Below are positions 25,512 to 32,040 of a stretch of 36,303 bases of DNA, piece after piece. The position numbers were made by a program, and so were the translations under genes. The DNA comes from Xanthobacteraceae bacterium. GTDB taxonomy: Bacteria; Pseudomonadota; Alphaproteobacteria; Rhizobiales; Xanthobacteraceae. Every line of letters starts with the position of its first letter. Position 1 is the first letter of the stretch. Location: NCBI GenBank assembly GCA_009694215.1, contig SHVN01000021.1, forward strand, positions 1-36,303, given 5' to 3'. Under the pieces are notes generated by a model. That model ran no database searches, was not told the origin of the DNA, and saw only the letters and a program-made list of their open reading frames with translations.

Positions 25512-26816
25512 ATGCAAACCACCTTCTCCCTCGCCCAGCTTGCCGATCCGAACATCGCGGTGGCCGACACGATCCTGCGCGCCTGCGTGCATTGCGGCTT
25601 CTGCCAGGCGGCCTGCCCGACCTATGTGCTGCTCGGCGACGAGCTCGATTCGCCGCGCGGGCGCATCTATCTGATCAAGGAGATGCTGGAGCACGATGCG
25701 CCGGCGACGCCGGAGGTCGTCACCCACATCGACCGCTGCCTGTCCTGCCTCGCCTGCATGACCACGTGCCCCTCCGGCGTGCACTACATGCATCTGGTCG
25801 ATCACGCCCGCGCGCATATCGAGGTGACCTACAAGCGGCCGCTTGTGGACCGGCTGATGCGGCTGTTCCTCGCCCATGTGATGCCCTATCCGCGCAGGCT
25901 GCGGATGGCGATGGTGGCGGGCGTCATAGGCAAGCCGTTCGCGCCGCTGCTGGCCGCGATCGGGCTGAAGCCGCTCGCCGCCGCCGCCCGGCTCGCGCCG
26001 CTCCGCGCGCCGGGGACGATGACCGAGCCGGGTGTCTATCCGGCACAGGGTCCGCGCAAGGGCCGGGTGGCGCTGCTCACCGGCTGCGCCAACGAGGCGC
26101 TGGCGCCGCAGATCACGCAAGCCGCCATCCGGCTGCTAAATCGCCACGGCGTCGAGGCGGTGGTGGCGCCGGACGCGGGCTGCTGCGGCTCGCTCGAGCA
26201 CCACATCGGCCGGGAGGCGGGGGCGCTTTCGAAGGCGCGCGCCAACATCGACGCTTGGACCCGCGAGATCGAAGGCGAGGGGCTCGACGCCATCCTCATC
26301 ACCATCTCGGGCTGCGGCACCACGGTGAAGGACTACGGCTTCATGCTGCGCACCGATCCGGCCTATGCGGCGCGGGCGGCGAAGGTCTCGGGCCTCGCGC
26401 GCGACGTGTCGGAGTATCTGGCCGCGCTTGGCGTGAAGCCCGCGGCCCAGCCCTCCAACCTCGCCGTCGCCTATCATTCCGCCTGCTCTTTGCAGCACGG
26501 CCAGAAGGTCCATCGGCAACCGAAGGACCTTCTGACCGCCTGCGGCTTCGTGGTGAAGGAAATCCCCGAAGCGCATCTGTGCTGCGGCTCGGCCGGCACC
26601 TACAACATCATGCAGCCGGAGATCGCCGGGCGGCTGCTCGGTCGCAAGATAGGCAACATCGGCAAGACCGCGCCTGATATGATCGCCGCCGGCAACATCG
26701 GCTGCATCACCCAGATCGCTTCCGGCACGAGCATCCCGGTGCTGCATGTGGTCGAGCTGATCGACTGGGCGACCGGCGGGCCGCTGCCGGAACCCTTGAA
26801 GGGCCGCTTCAGTTAA
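25512..26816 (+). CDS. glcF: Glycolate oxidase iron-sulfur subunit GlcF
   Basis: A 434-residue iron-sulfur subunit that passes electrons from the flavin subunits of glycolate oxidase to the respiratory chain. Two 4Fe-4S ferredoxin motifs are complete: C25, C28, C31, C35 in CVHCGFCQAACP, and C76, C79, C82, C86 in CLSCLACMTTCP. Two cysteine-rich CCG domains follow, marked by DAGCCGSLEHHIG (about 217-229) and LCCGSAGTYNIM (about 356-367). Length matches GlcF. It follows glcE after a palindromic element and is probably on the same transcript. The 3' neighbour is a histone-like gene 23 bases away. Confidence 0.95.
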   Translation: MQTTFSLAQLADPNIAVADTILRACVHCGFCQAACPTYVLLGDELDSPRGRIYLIKEMLEHDAPATPEVVTHIDRCLSCLACMTTCPSGVHYMHLVDHARAHIEVTYKRPLVDRLMRLFLAHVMPYPRRLRMAMVAGVIGKPFAPLLAAIGLKPLAAAARLAPLRAPGTMTEPGVYPAQGPRKGRVALLTGCANEALAPQITQAAIRLLNRHGVEAVVAPDAGCCGSLEHHIGREAGALSKARANIDAWTREIEGEGLDAILITISGCGTTVKDYGFMLRTDPAYAARAAKVSGLARDVSEYLAALGVKPAAQPSNLAVAYHSACSLQHGQKVHRQPKDLLTACGFVVKEIPEAHLCCGSAGTYNIMQPEIAGRLLGRKIGNIGKTAPDMIAAGNIGCITQIASGTSIPVLHVVELIDWATGGPLPEPLKGRFS

Positions 26817-26839
26817 CAGGCGACGACCGGAGGACGATC

Positions 26840-27151
26840 ATGGCGAAGAAGCGCAAGGCGAAGAAGAAGATCCCCAAAGCGAAGAAGCGCGCGGCTCCGG
26901 CTCGCAAGAAAAAAGCCGCCGCGAAAAAGCCCGCGCGCAAGAAGGCCAAGGTGAAGGCGAAAGCCAAGGCGACGAAGCCAAAGCGCCGGGCGGCCAAGAC
27001 CAAGCTTCCGCCGCGTTCAGCCGCGCCGAACGCTCAGCGCCCGATGACCGCACCCGGTCCCGCCGTCACGCCGCTGGCGTCGCGGCCGTCGCCGTTCCCG
27101 TCGTCGGTGCCGGGCGATGCTCCGCCGGATTCGCCGGACGGGAAGAATTAG
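26840..27151 (+). CDS. Lys/Ala-rich histone H1-like protein
   Basis: A 103-residue, strongly basic protein. Residues 1-58 are almost only Lys, Ala, Arg and Pro in repeats such as KAKKK, AKKPARKKAK and KAKAKATKPK, like the C-terminal tail of histone H1 and bacterial H1-like proteins. Residues 59-103 are Pro/Ser/Ala-rich and neutral to acidic, ending SPDGKN. The sequence predicts a disordered DNA- or RNA-binding protein rather than a folded enzyme. A GGAGGA motif (26829-26834) precedes the ATG. It lies 23 bases after glcF, which may be accidental. The low-complexity coding could also encourage replication slippage. Confidence 0.7.
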   Translation: MAKKRKAKKKIPKAKKRAAPARKKKAAAKKPARKKAKVKAKAKATKPKRRAAKTKLPPRSAAPNAQRPMTAPGPAVTPLASRPSPFPSSVPGDAPPDSPDGKN

Positions 27152-27172
27152 CGAACGGGGAAGCACCTCCAC

Positions 27173-27316
27173 GTCATTCCGGGGCGCGCCGAAGGCGCGA
27201 ACCCGGAATCCAGACGCTTGCGCTGAATTTGTTTCTGGATTCCGGGTTTGTTCGCGAAGCCTGTCATCGGGCCGGCCCAAGCGGGCCGGACCCGTTGGCG
27301 AGCGCCCCGGAATGAC
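27173..27316. repeat. Intergenic palindromic element, family A copy 2
   Basis: Ends are inverted: GTCATTCCGGGGCGCGCC and GCGCCCCGGAATGAC. Internal hairpins include GGCCGGCCC-AAGC-GGGCCGG. It shares the CCTGTCATCGGGCC and GGACCCGTTGGCG blocks with the copy at 5516. It separates the convergent histone-like and NMT1-like genes. Confidence 0.85.
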
Positions 27317-27337
27317 GTGGAGAGGTCGTGCCTCTGC

Positions 27338-28270
27338 CTACTCCGCCACGACCGTGTGCGCCGCCTGCTGGACCTGGAGATTGACCAGCGCCAGCGGCGT
27401 CGCGGTCTGTTCCAGCATGCCCCAGCTCTTGAGCCAGTCGTAGGTGCGCTGCATCTCGTCCAGCGGGATCGGCGCTGGATCGCACACCACGATGCGGCTC
27501 GCGCGCAGGTCCTGCGGCGTCAGCGCCGCGATCCCGGCGTCCTTCTTGGCGTGATAGTCGATGAAGTAGTGCAGATACTTCGCCTTGTCGGCGTTGATGC
27601 GTTTGACCGCCTCGCGCACCGCGCGGTTGAACGCGCCGTAGGTCTCGGCGTCGACCCGGTCCGAGGCCACCTCGGTGCCGTGATAGAACGCCTCGCAGAT
27701 GAGCCGGCAGCCCGTCTTCTCGGCGAGCGTCACGTAGGGCTCGGTCAAGGTCGTCGCCTCGATCTCGCCGCGCATCATCGCGTCGAAGCGCTGGCGTGAG
27801 CCGTTCGAGGTGCGGCAGAGCTTGATGTCCTCGCGCGGCATGAAGCCTTCGAGCAGATGCAGCGCCAGATAATGCGTGCCGAAGTAGAACGGCACGCCGA
27901 CGGTTTTTCCCGCAAGCTGCTGTGCGGTGAACACGATTGAGTCCGGCCGCACTACGATCGCCGCGTAGGTCACGATGCCGCGCCGTCCGACCTGGCGGCT
28001 GCCGACCTTGGTGTCCTGCACGCGGCAGTAGTTGCCCCATTCGCAGGCGTTGTACATGTCGGCCTTGCCCTCTTCGAGCATCTTGCCGTGGCTGGAGAAC
28101 GGATTGAGCCCCTTCGGGCTGTTGACGCCTACGTCGGTGCGCTTGTCGTCGCTCTCGCGGTCGACCCACTCGATCTGCAACCCCTCTTTCGCGAACAGCC
28201 CCTCCCGGTCGGCGACCAGTTCCGGCAGCCCCTGGAATGGCGCCGTGGTTTCCAGCACGAGTTTTTTCAT
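27338..28270 (-). CDS. NMT1/THI5-like ABC-receptor-fold protein without signal peptide
   Basis: A 310-residue protein of the NMT1/THI5/SsuA receptor fold. It opens directly with KKLVLETTAPFQGLPELVAD, then REGLFAKEGLQIEWVDRESD, the fold's usual first strands and helix. AQQLAGKTVGVPFYFGTHYL (about 120-139) and FDAMMRGEIEATTLTEPYVT (about 167-186) are the typical linker and second-lobe segments. There is no N-terminal hydrophobic stretch, so it is probably cytoplasmic, like THI5-type or pathway proteins rather than a periplasmic receptor. The ATG at 28270 is chosen by alignment of that opening; a longer frame starts at 28372 with unrelated sequence. No permease or ATPase gene is adjacent. It diverges from the Rossmann-type gene over 147 bp. 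Confidence 0.75.
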   Translation of the reverse strand: MKKLVLETTAPFQGLPELVADREGLFAKEGLQIEWVDRESDDKRTDVGVNSPKGLNPFSSHGKMLEEGKADMYNACEWGNYCRVQDTKVGSRQVGRRGIVTYAAIVVRPDSIVFTAQQLAGKTVGVPFYFGTHYLALHLLEGFMPREDIKLCRTSNGSRQRFDAMMRGEIEATTLTEPYVTLAEKTGCRLICEAFYHGTEVASDRVDAETYGAFNRAVREAVKRINADKAKYLHYFIDYHAKKDAGIAALTPQDLRASRIVVCDPAPIPLDEMQRTYDWLKSWGMLEQTATPLALVNLQVQQAAHTVVAE

Positions 28271-28417
28271 GGGCGGGCTCCGCGTTCGGGAACGCTCGGA
28301 GATTAGCACATCATGTCCGCATTGCATCGGGATGCCGGGGGCAATAATGTTGCGGTCAATGAAGGTGGCCAAACGCCTGAACCTTCTTCTGTTTTAGTCA
28401 CAGGGAGCGACTTCGCC

Positions 28418-29491
28418 ATGCCATACAACATTCTGATCCTGGGCGCGGCCTACGGCTCGCTGCTCGCTTCGAAAATGCTGTTCGGCGGCCACAAGATTCA
28501 TCACATCTGCCTCCCCGCCGAAGCCGACCTGATCAACGCCGAGGGCTTCCGCGTCCGCCTGCCGGTCAAGGGCCGCAAGGATCCGGTGATTCTCGACTCG
28601 ACGAAGCTGCCGGGCAAAGTGACCGCGGGCCCCGCGACCGGCGTCAATCCGAAGGACTACGACCTCATCGGCCTCGCCATGCAGGAGCCGCAGTACCGCT
28701 CGCCGGGCGTGCGCGAGCTGCTCGACGCGGTAGCGAAGTCGAAGGTGCCCTGCATGTCGATCATGAACATGCCGCCGCTGCCGTATGTGAAGCGCATTCC
28801 CGGCCTCGACTACGCGGCGCTCGAGCCCGCCTACACCGACGCGCGCGTGTGGGACAGTTTCGATCCGCGCTTCCTGACGCTGTGCAGCCCCGATCCGCAG
28901 GCGATCCGCCCGCCGGACGAGAAGGTTAACGTGCTGATGGTCACGCTGCCGACGAACTTCAAGGTGGCGAAGTTCGATGACGACAATGGCACCACGATCC
29001 TGCGCCAGTTGGAGAAGGAGATCGACGCGGTGCGCTTCGACGTCGGCGGCGGCGAGAAGATCGAACTGCCGGTGAAGCTGCGCGTCCACGATTCCATCTT
29101 CGTGCCGCTCGCCAAGTGGTCGATGCTGCTCGCCGGCAACTACCGCTGCGTCACCAAGGACGGCATGCGGACCGCGCAGGAGGCGGTGCACACCGACATC
29201 GAGACCTCGAAGTCGGCCTACAACTTCGTGTTCGACCTCTGCGTCAAGCTCGGCGCCAATCCCGCCGACCTCGTGCCGTTCGAGAAATACGCGGCCGCCG
29301 CGCAGTCGCTGGTGCGCCCGGCCTCGGCGGCGCGCGCGCTGCAGAACGGCGCGCCGAACATCGAGCGGGCCGACAAGCTGGTGCAGCTCATTGCGAAGCA
29401 GAAGGGCCTGAGCCATCCGGCGATCGACGCCCAGGTCGCGCTGGTCGATGCGCGGATCGCGGCGAACCGCGCCAAAGCCGCGGCAGCGTAG
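28418..29491 (+). CDS. Ketopantoate reductase (PanE/ApbA)-like Rossmann protein
   Basis: A 357-residue protein whose N-terminus, MPYNILILGAAYGSLLASKM, resembles the NAD(P)-binding start of the 2-dehydropantoate reductase family. Here the glycine motif is GAAYGSLL rather than GxGxxG, so binding may be altered. The following HKIHHICLPAEADLINAEGF mirrors the second strand and the helix after it in PanE (RxxxLxAxxAxGL). The C-terminal half is helical, as in that family, and ends with an Ala-rich tail. The catalytic Lys of PanE cannot be assigned with certainty. The start at 28418 follows CAGGGAG. It diverges from the NMT1-like gene, and the two may belong to one pathway. Confidence in the fold is moderate; the reaction is unknown. 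Confidence 0.6.
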   Translation: MPYNILILGAAYGSLLASKMLFGGHKIHHICLPAEADLINAEGFRVRLPVKGRKDPVILDSTKLPGKVTAGPATGVNPKDYDLIGLAMQEPQYRSPGVRELLDAVAKSKVPCMSIMNMPPLPYVKRIPGLDYAALEPAYTDARVWDSFDPRFLTLCSPDPQAIRPPDEKVNVLMVTLPTNFKVAKFDDDNGTTILRQLEKEIDAVRFDVGGGEKIELPVKLRVHDSIFVPLAKWSMLLAGNYRCVTKDGMRTAQEAVHTDIETSKSAYNFVFDLCVKLGANPADLVPFEKYAAAAQSLVRPASAARALQNGAPNIERADKLVQLIAKQKGLSHPAIDAQVALVDARIAANRAKAAAA

Positions 29492-29509
29492 CCGCGACAT
29501 CCCGCGAAA

Positions 29510-29537
29510 AGGACCGCGGCGGCGTAGCCGCGGTCCT
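29510..29537. terminator. Perfect hairpin downstream of the Rossmann-type gene
   Basis: An 11-bp perfect stem (AGGACCGCGGC and its complement) closes a 6-base loop, 19 bases after the stop at 29491. On the plus strand no T-run follows. On the minus strand the stem is followed by TTTT, so it would fit better as a terminator for leftward transcription, possibly of a gene now destroyed to its right. Confidence 0.5.
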
Positions 29538-29731
29538 GGAATGTGGCCAATTGAAAAGCTGCGCAAGATTGCGAAAGCTACTTCAAAACAGGATGCGGCT
29601 CCATTGCCATGCCGCCAGCGACAGAAGCGATACCGCAATGAGCTCCCAGAGCGCGCACCGGCCCGATGGCCAAGGGCGGCAAACGGAGTAAAGATGATCT
29701 GGCTCGACGGCAGATAGAAATAGTCCCAGCG

Positions 29732-29870
29732 GTCACTCGGGTATCGCAAGGCGCTGCGGTCGTAACGTCTGCGGTTCTGCGTCGTCCACATCGGTGACCC
29801 TCCTCGAACCAGGCCACCACTCTTGAATCACAAATGATTCATAGGATTCAATATGTTCCCGGACAGACAC
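29732..29870 (-). mobile_element. IS5-family element remnant: terminal repeat and transposase N-terminus
   Basis: On the minus strand an ATG at 29791 starts MWTTQNRRRYDRSALRYPSD, the characteristic opening of IS5-type transposases, but after 20 residues the frame runs into unrelated sequence. Upstream of the ATG is a terminal repeat, complementary to CCGGACAGACAC at 29859-29870, that matches the repeat at 161-172 in 10 of 12 bases. TTA at 29871-29873 may be half of a TNA target duplication. Only about 139 bp of the element remain. The orientation is opposite to the copy at the left edge. Confidence 0.8.
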
Positions 29871-29873
29871 TTA

Positions 29874-30127
29874 GACACTTGGTATTCAACGGCAGATGAT
29901 GAAGAGCCAAGCTCTTCGCGCTCGGCTGCGGCGATCCGGCCCGCCAATGTCGCTCAAAATAGGTTGGATCGGGGCCTCATGAGAGGCCTTCGGGCTTGTG
30001 AAACATCGCCAAGGCGGTAAAACTATCGCCTAACCTGGCGGAATAGATCGCCGCTGCGGGAGGTTAGAAGAGACAAGGGGCAGCGGTCACGCGGCCCCAT
30101 CATTAAACCCAGGGAGGGGACGAACTC
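29874..30127 (+). promoter_or_regulatory. Leader region of the TRAP transporter operon
   Basis: These 254 bases between the IS remnant and dctP hold no gene I can support. They contain the small hairpin GGCCTC-ATGA-GAGGCC (29973-29988) and a strong ribosome site AGGGAGGGG just before the dctP start. The promoter should lie here, but no -35/-10 pair is convincing. The IS end lies directly upstream and may have replaced part of the original control region. Confidence 0.4.
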
Positions 30128-31270
30128 ATGAGCAAGAATTTGGACTCGAAGATCGCCAGCCGCCGCAAGTTCCTGATGGCAGCCGGCGCGACGGCGGCAG
30201 TCACGGCGGTTGCCGCGCCTTCGGTGCAGGCCCAGCAGGGCCCGATCGCCATGCGCTGGCAGAGCACGTGGCCGTCGAAGGACATCTTCCACGAATACGC
30301 CAACGACTTCGCCAAAAAGGTCAATGACATGACCGGCGGCGATCTCAAGATCGAAGTGCTGCCCGCTGGCGCCGTGGTGCCCGCGTTCCAACTGCTCGAC
30401 GCGGTCTCGAAGGGATTGCTCGACGGCGGTCACGGCGTGCTGGTCTATCATTATGGCAAGCAGACTGCGCTCGCGCTGTGGGGCTCGGGCCCGGGCTTCG
30501 CAATGGACGCCAACATGCTGCTCGCCTGGCACAAGTACGGCGGCGGCAAGGAGCTTCTCACCGAGCTTTATGCCTCGATCGGCGCCAACGTCGTCTCGTT
30601 CCCGTACGGGCCGATGCCGACCCAGCCGCTCGGCTGGTTCAAGAAGCCGATCACCAAGGCCGCCGACATGAAGGGCCTCAAGTACCGCACGGTCGGCATC
30701 TCGATTGACGTGTTCACAGGCATGGGCCTCGCGGTGAACGCGCTGCCTGGCGGCGAGATCGTGTCGGCGATGGACCGCGGTCTGCTCGACGCGGCCGAAT
30801 TCAACAACGCCACGTCGGACCGCCTCCTTGGCTTCGCCGACGTCTCCAAGGTCTGCATGCTGCAGAGCTACCACCAGAATGCTGAACAGTTCGAGATCAC
30901 GTTCAACAAGACGAAGTACGATGCGCTGCCGGAAAAGATGCGGGCAGTCATCGTGAACGCGGTGGAAGCGGCCAGCCAGGATATGTCCTGGAAGGCGATC
31001 GATCGATACTCGCAGGATTACATCGAGCTGCAGACCAAGGACAAGGTAAAGTTCTATAAGACGCCGGATGCCATCCTGAAGGCGCAGCTTGAGATCTACG
31101 ACGACGTCGTAAAGAAGAAGCAGGCGGACAATCCGCTGTTCAAGAAGATCGTCCAGTCTCAGATCAAGTTCGCCGAGCGTGCGATGCGATGGGAGCAGGA
31201 CACCGTCGTGAACCGCAAGATGGCGTTCGATCACTACTTTGGCGCCAACGGGGCGGCGAAGAAGATCTAA
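30128..31270 (+). CDS. dctP: TRAP transporter substrate-binding protein DctP
   Basis: A 380-residue TRAP receptor exported by the Tat route: the twin-arginine motif SRRKFLMAAGAT is at about residues 12-23 and the cleavage site near VQAQQ. The mature chain opens AMRWQSTWPSKDIFHEYAND, and the middle has GLKYRTVGISIDVFTGMGL (about 182-200), where the Arg is the usual carboxylate-binding residue of DctP proteins. ALPGGEIVSAMDRGLLDAAE (about 205-224) is the typical hinge region. The long C-terminal helix (MRWEQDTVVNRKMAFDHYFG) matches the mannitol/keto-acid-type subgroup. It is the first gene of a dctPQM set and is followed by a strong hairpin before dctQ. Substrate unknown, probably a carboxylic acid. 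Confidence 0.93.
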   Translation: MSKNLDSKIASRRKFLMAAGATAAVTAVAAPSVQAQQGPIAMRWQSTWPSKDIFHEYANDFAKKVNDMTGGDLKIEVLPAGAVVPAFQLLDAVSKGLLDGGHGVLVYHYGKQTALALWGSGPGFAMDANMLLAWHKYGGGKELLTELYASIGANVVSFPYGPMPTQPLGWFKKPITKAADMKGLKYRTVGISIDVFTGMGLAVNALPGGEIVSAMDRGLLDAAEFNNATSDRLLGFADVSKVCMLQSYHQNAEQFEITFNKTKYDALPEKMRAVIVNAVEAASQDMSWKAIDRYSQDYIELQTKDKVKFYKTPDAILKAQLEIYDDVVKKKQADNPLFKKIVQSQIKFAERAMRWEQDTVVNRKMAFDHYFGANGAAKKI

Positions 31271-31294
31271 CGATCTGAAGGCACGCTGAACTGG

Positions 31295-31333
31295 CAAGGC
31301 ACCATTCGGAGGGGCGACCCGAATGGTGCCTTG
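31295..31333 (+). terminator. Intercistronic hairpin between dctP and dctQ
   Basis: A perfect 15-bp inverted repeat (CAAGGCACCATTCGG and complement) closes a 9-base loop, 24 bases after the dctP stop. No T-run follows, so it is not a standard intrinsic terminator. Such hairpins commonly protect the upstream messenger from 3' decay and give more receptor than permease. Confidence 0.75.
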
Positions 31334-31371
31334 TCGTATCGGGACCCTCTCGTGCTGACCGGCTACAACAT

Positions 31372-32040
31372 ATGAGCGTCAAGAGCCTTCTCCGCACCAT
31401 CGATGGCATCAGCACCTGGGTCGGCAAGGCCGCAGCCTGGCTGATCATCGTGCTGATGACCGTCGTCTGCGTCGAAGTGTTCAAGCGCTACATCATGAAC
31501 ATGCCGACGTCGTGGATTTTCGACCTCAACAACATGCTGTACGGCTCGCTGTTCATGCTCTGCGGGGCTTACACGCTGGCGCAGAACGCCCACGTTCGCG
31601 GTGACTTTCTCTACAGCTCGATGAAGCCGCGGACCCAGGCCACGCTCGATCTCGTGCTGTACTTCGTCTTCTTTATCCCCGGGATCGCCGCGTTGGTCTA
31701 CGCGGGCTTCTATTTCGCCGTCGATTCATGGCGTATCGCGGAGCACTCCAACGTCACGGCGGATGGCCCTCCAGTTTACCATTTCAAGGCGGTCATCCCG
31801 ATCGCCGGCGCGATGATCATGCTGCAGGGCATCGCTGAGATCGTGCGCTGCGTTGTCTGCCTGCAGACCGGAGAATGGCCGAGCCGGCTCAAGGACGTCA
31901 CCGAAACCGACGTCATCGAGGAGCAGTTGGCGCATAGCGAGCACGTCGACGAGGAATCGCGCAAGGTCGCGATCGAACAGGCGCATAAAATCGACGAGAC
32001 CGCGCGGCAGCGCGGAATGGGCGGGGATCTGCAGACATGA
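31372..32040 (+). CDS. dctQ: TRAP transporter small permease DctQ
   Basis: A 222-residue integral membrane protein with four helices (roughly residues 17-38, 56-72, 88-112 and 140-160). MPTSWIFDLNNMLYGSLFML (about 44-63) and LAQNAHVRGDFLY are the DctQ signatures, the latter with the conserved H-V-R-G-D. A hydrophilic tail of about 50 charged residues follows the last helix, longer than in classic DctQ. Its stop overlaps the dctM start by ATGA, so the two permease subunits are translationally coupled. Confidence 0.9.
   Translation: MSVKSLLRTIDGISTWVGKAAAWLIIVLMTVVCVEVFKRYIMNMPTSWIFDLNNMLYGSLFMLCGAYTLAQNAHVRGDFLYSSMKPRTQATLDLVLYFVFFIPGIAALVYAGFYFAVDSWRIAEHSNVTADGPPVYHFKAVIPIAGAMIMLQGIAEIVRCVVCLQTGEWPSRLKDVTETDVIEEQLAHSEHVDEESRKVAIEQAHKIDETARQRGMGGDLQT

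Noticed and set aside
28394-29791. 465-codon minus-strand open frame
   Set aside because: Only its first 20 codons (IS5 transposase N-terminus) are real; the rest is antisense to the Rossmann-type gene.
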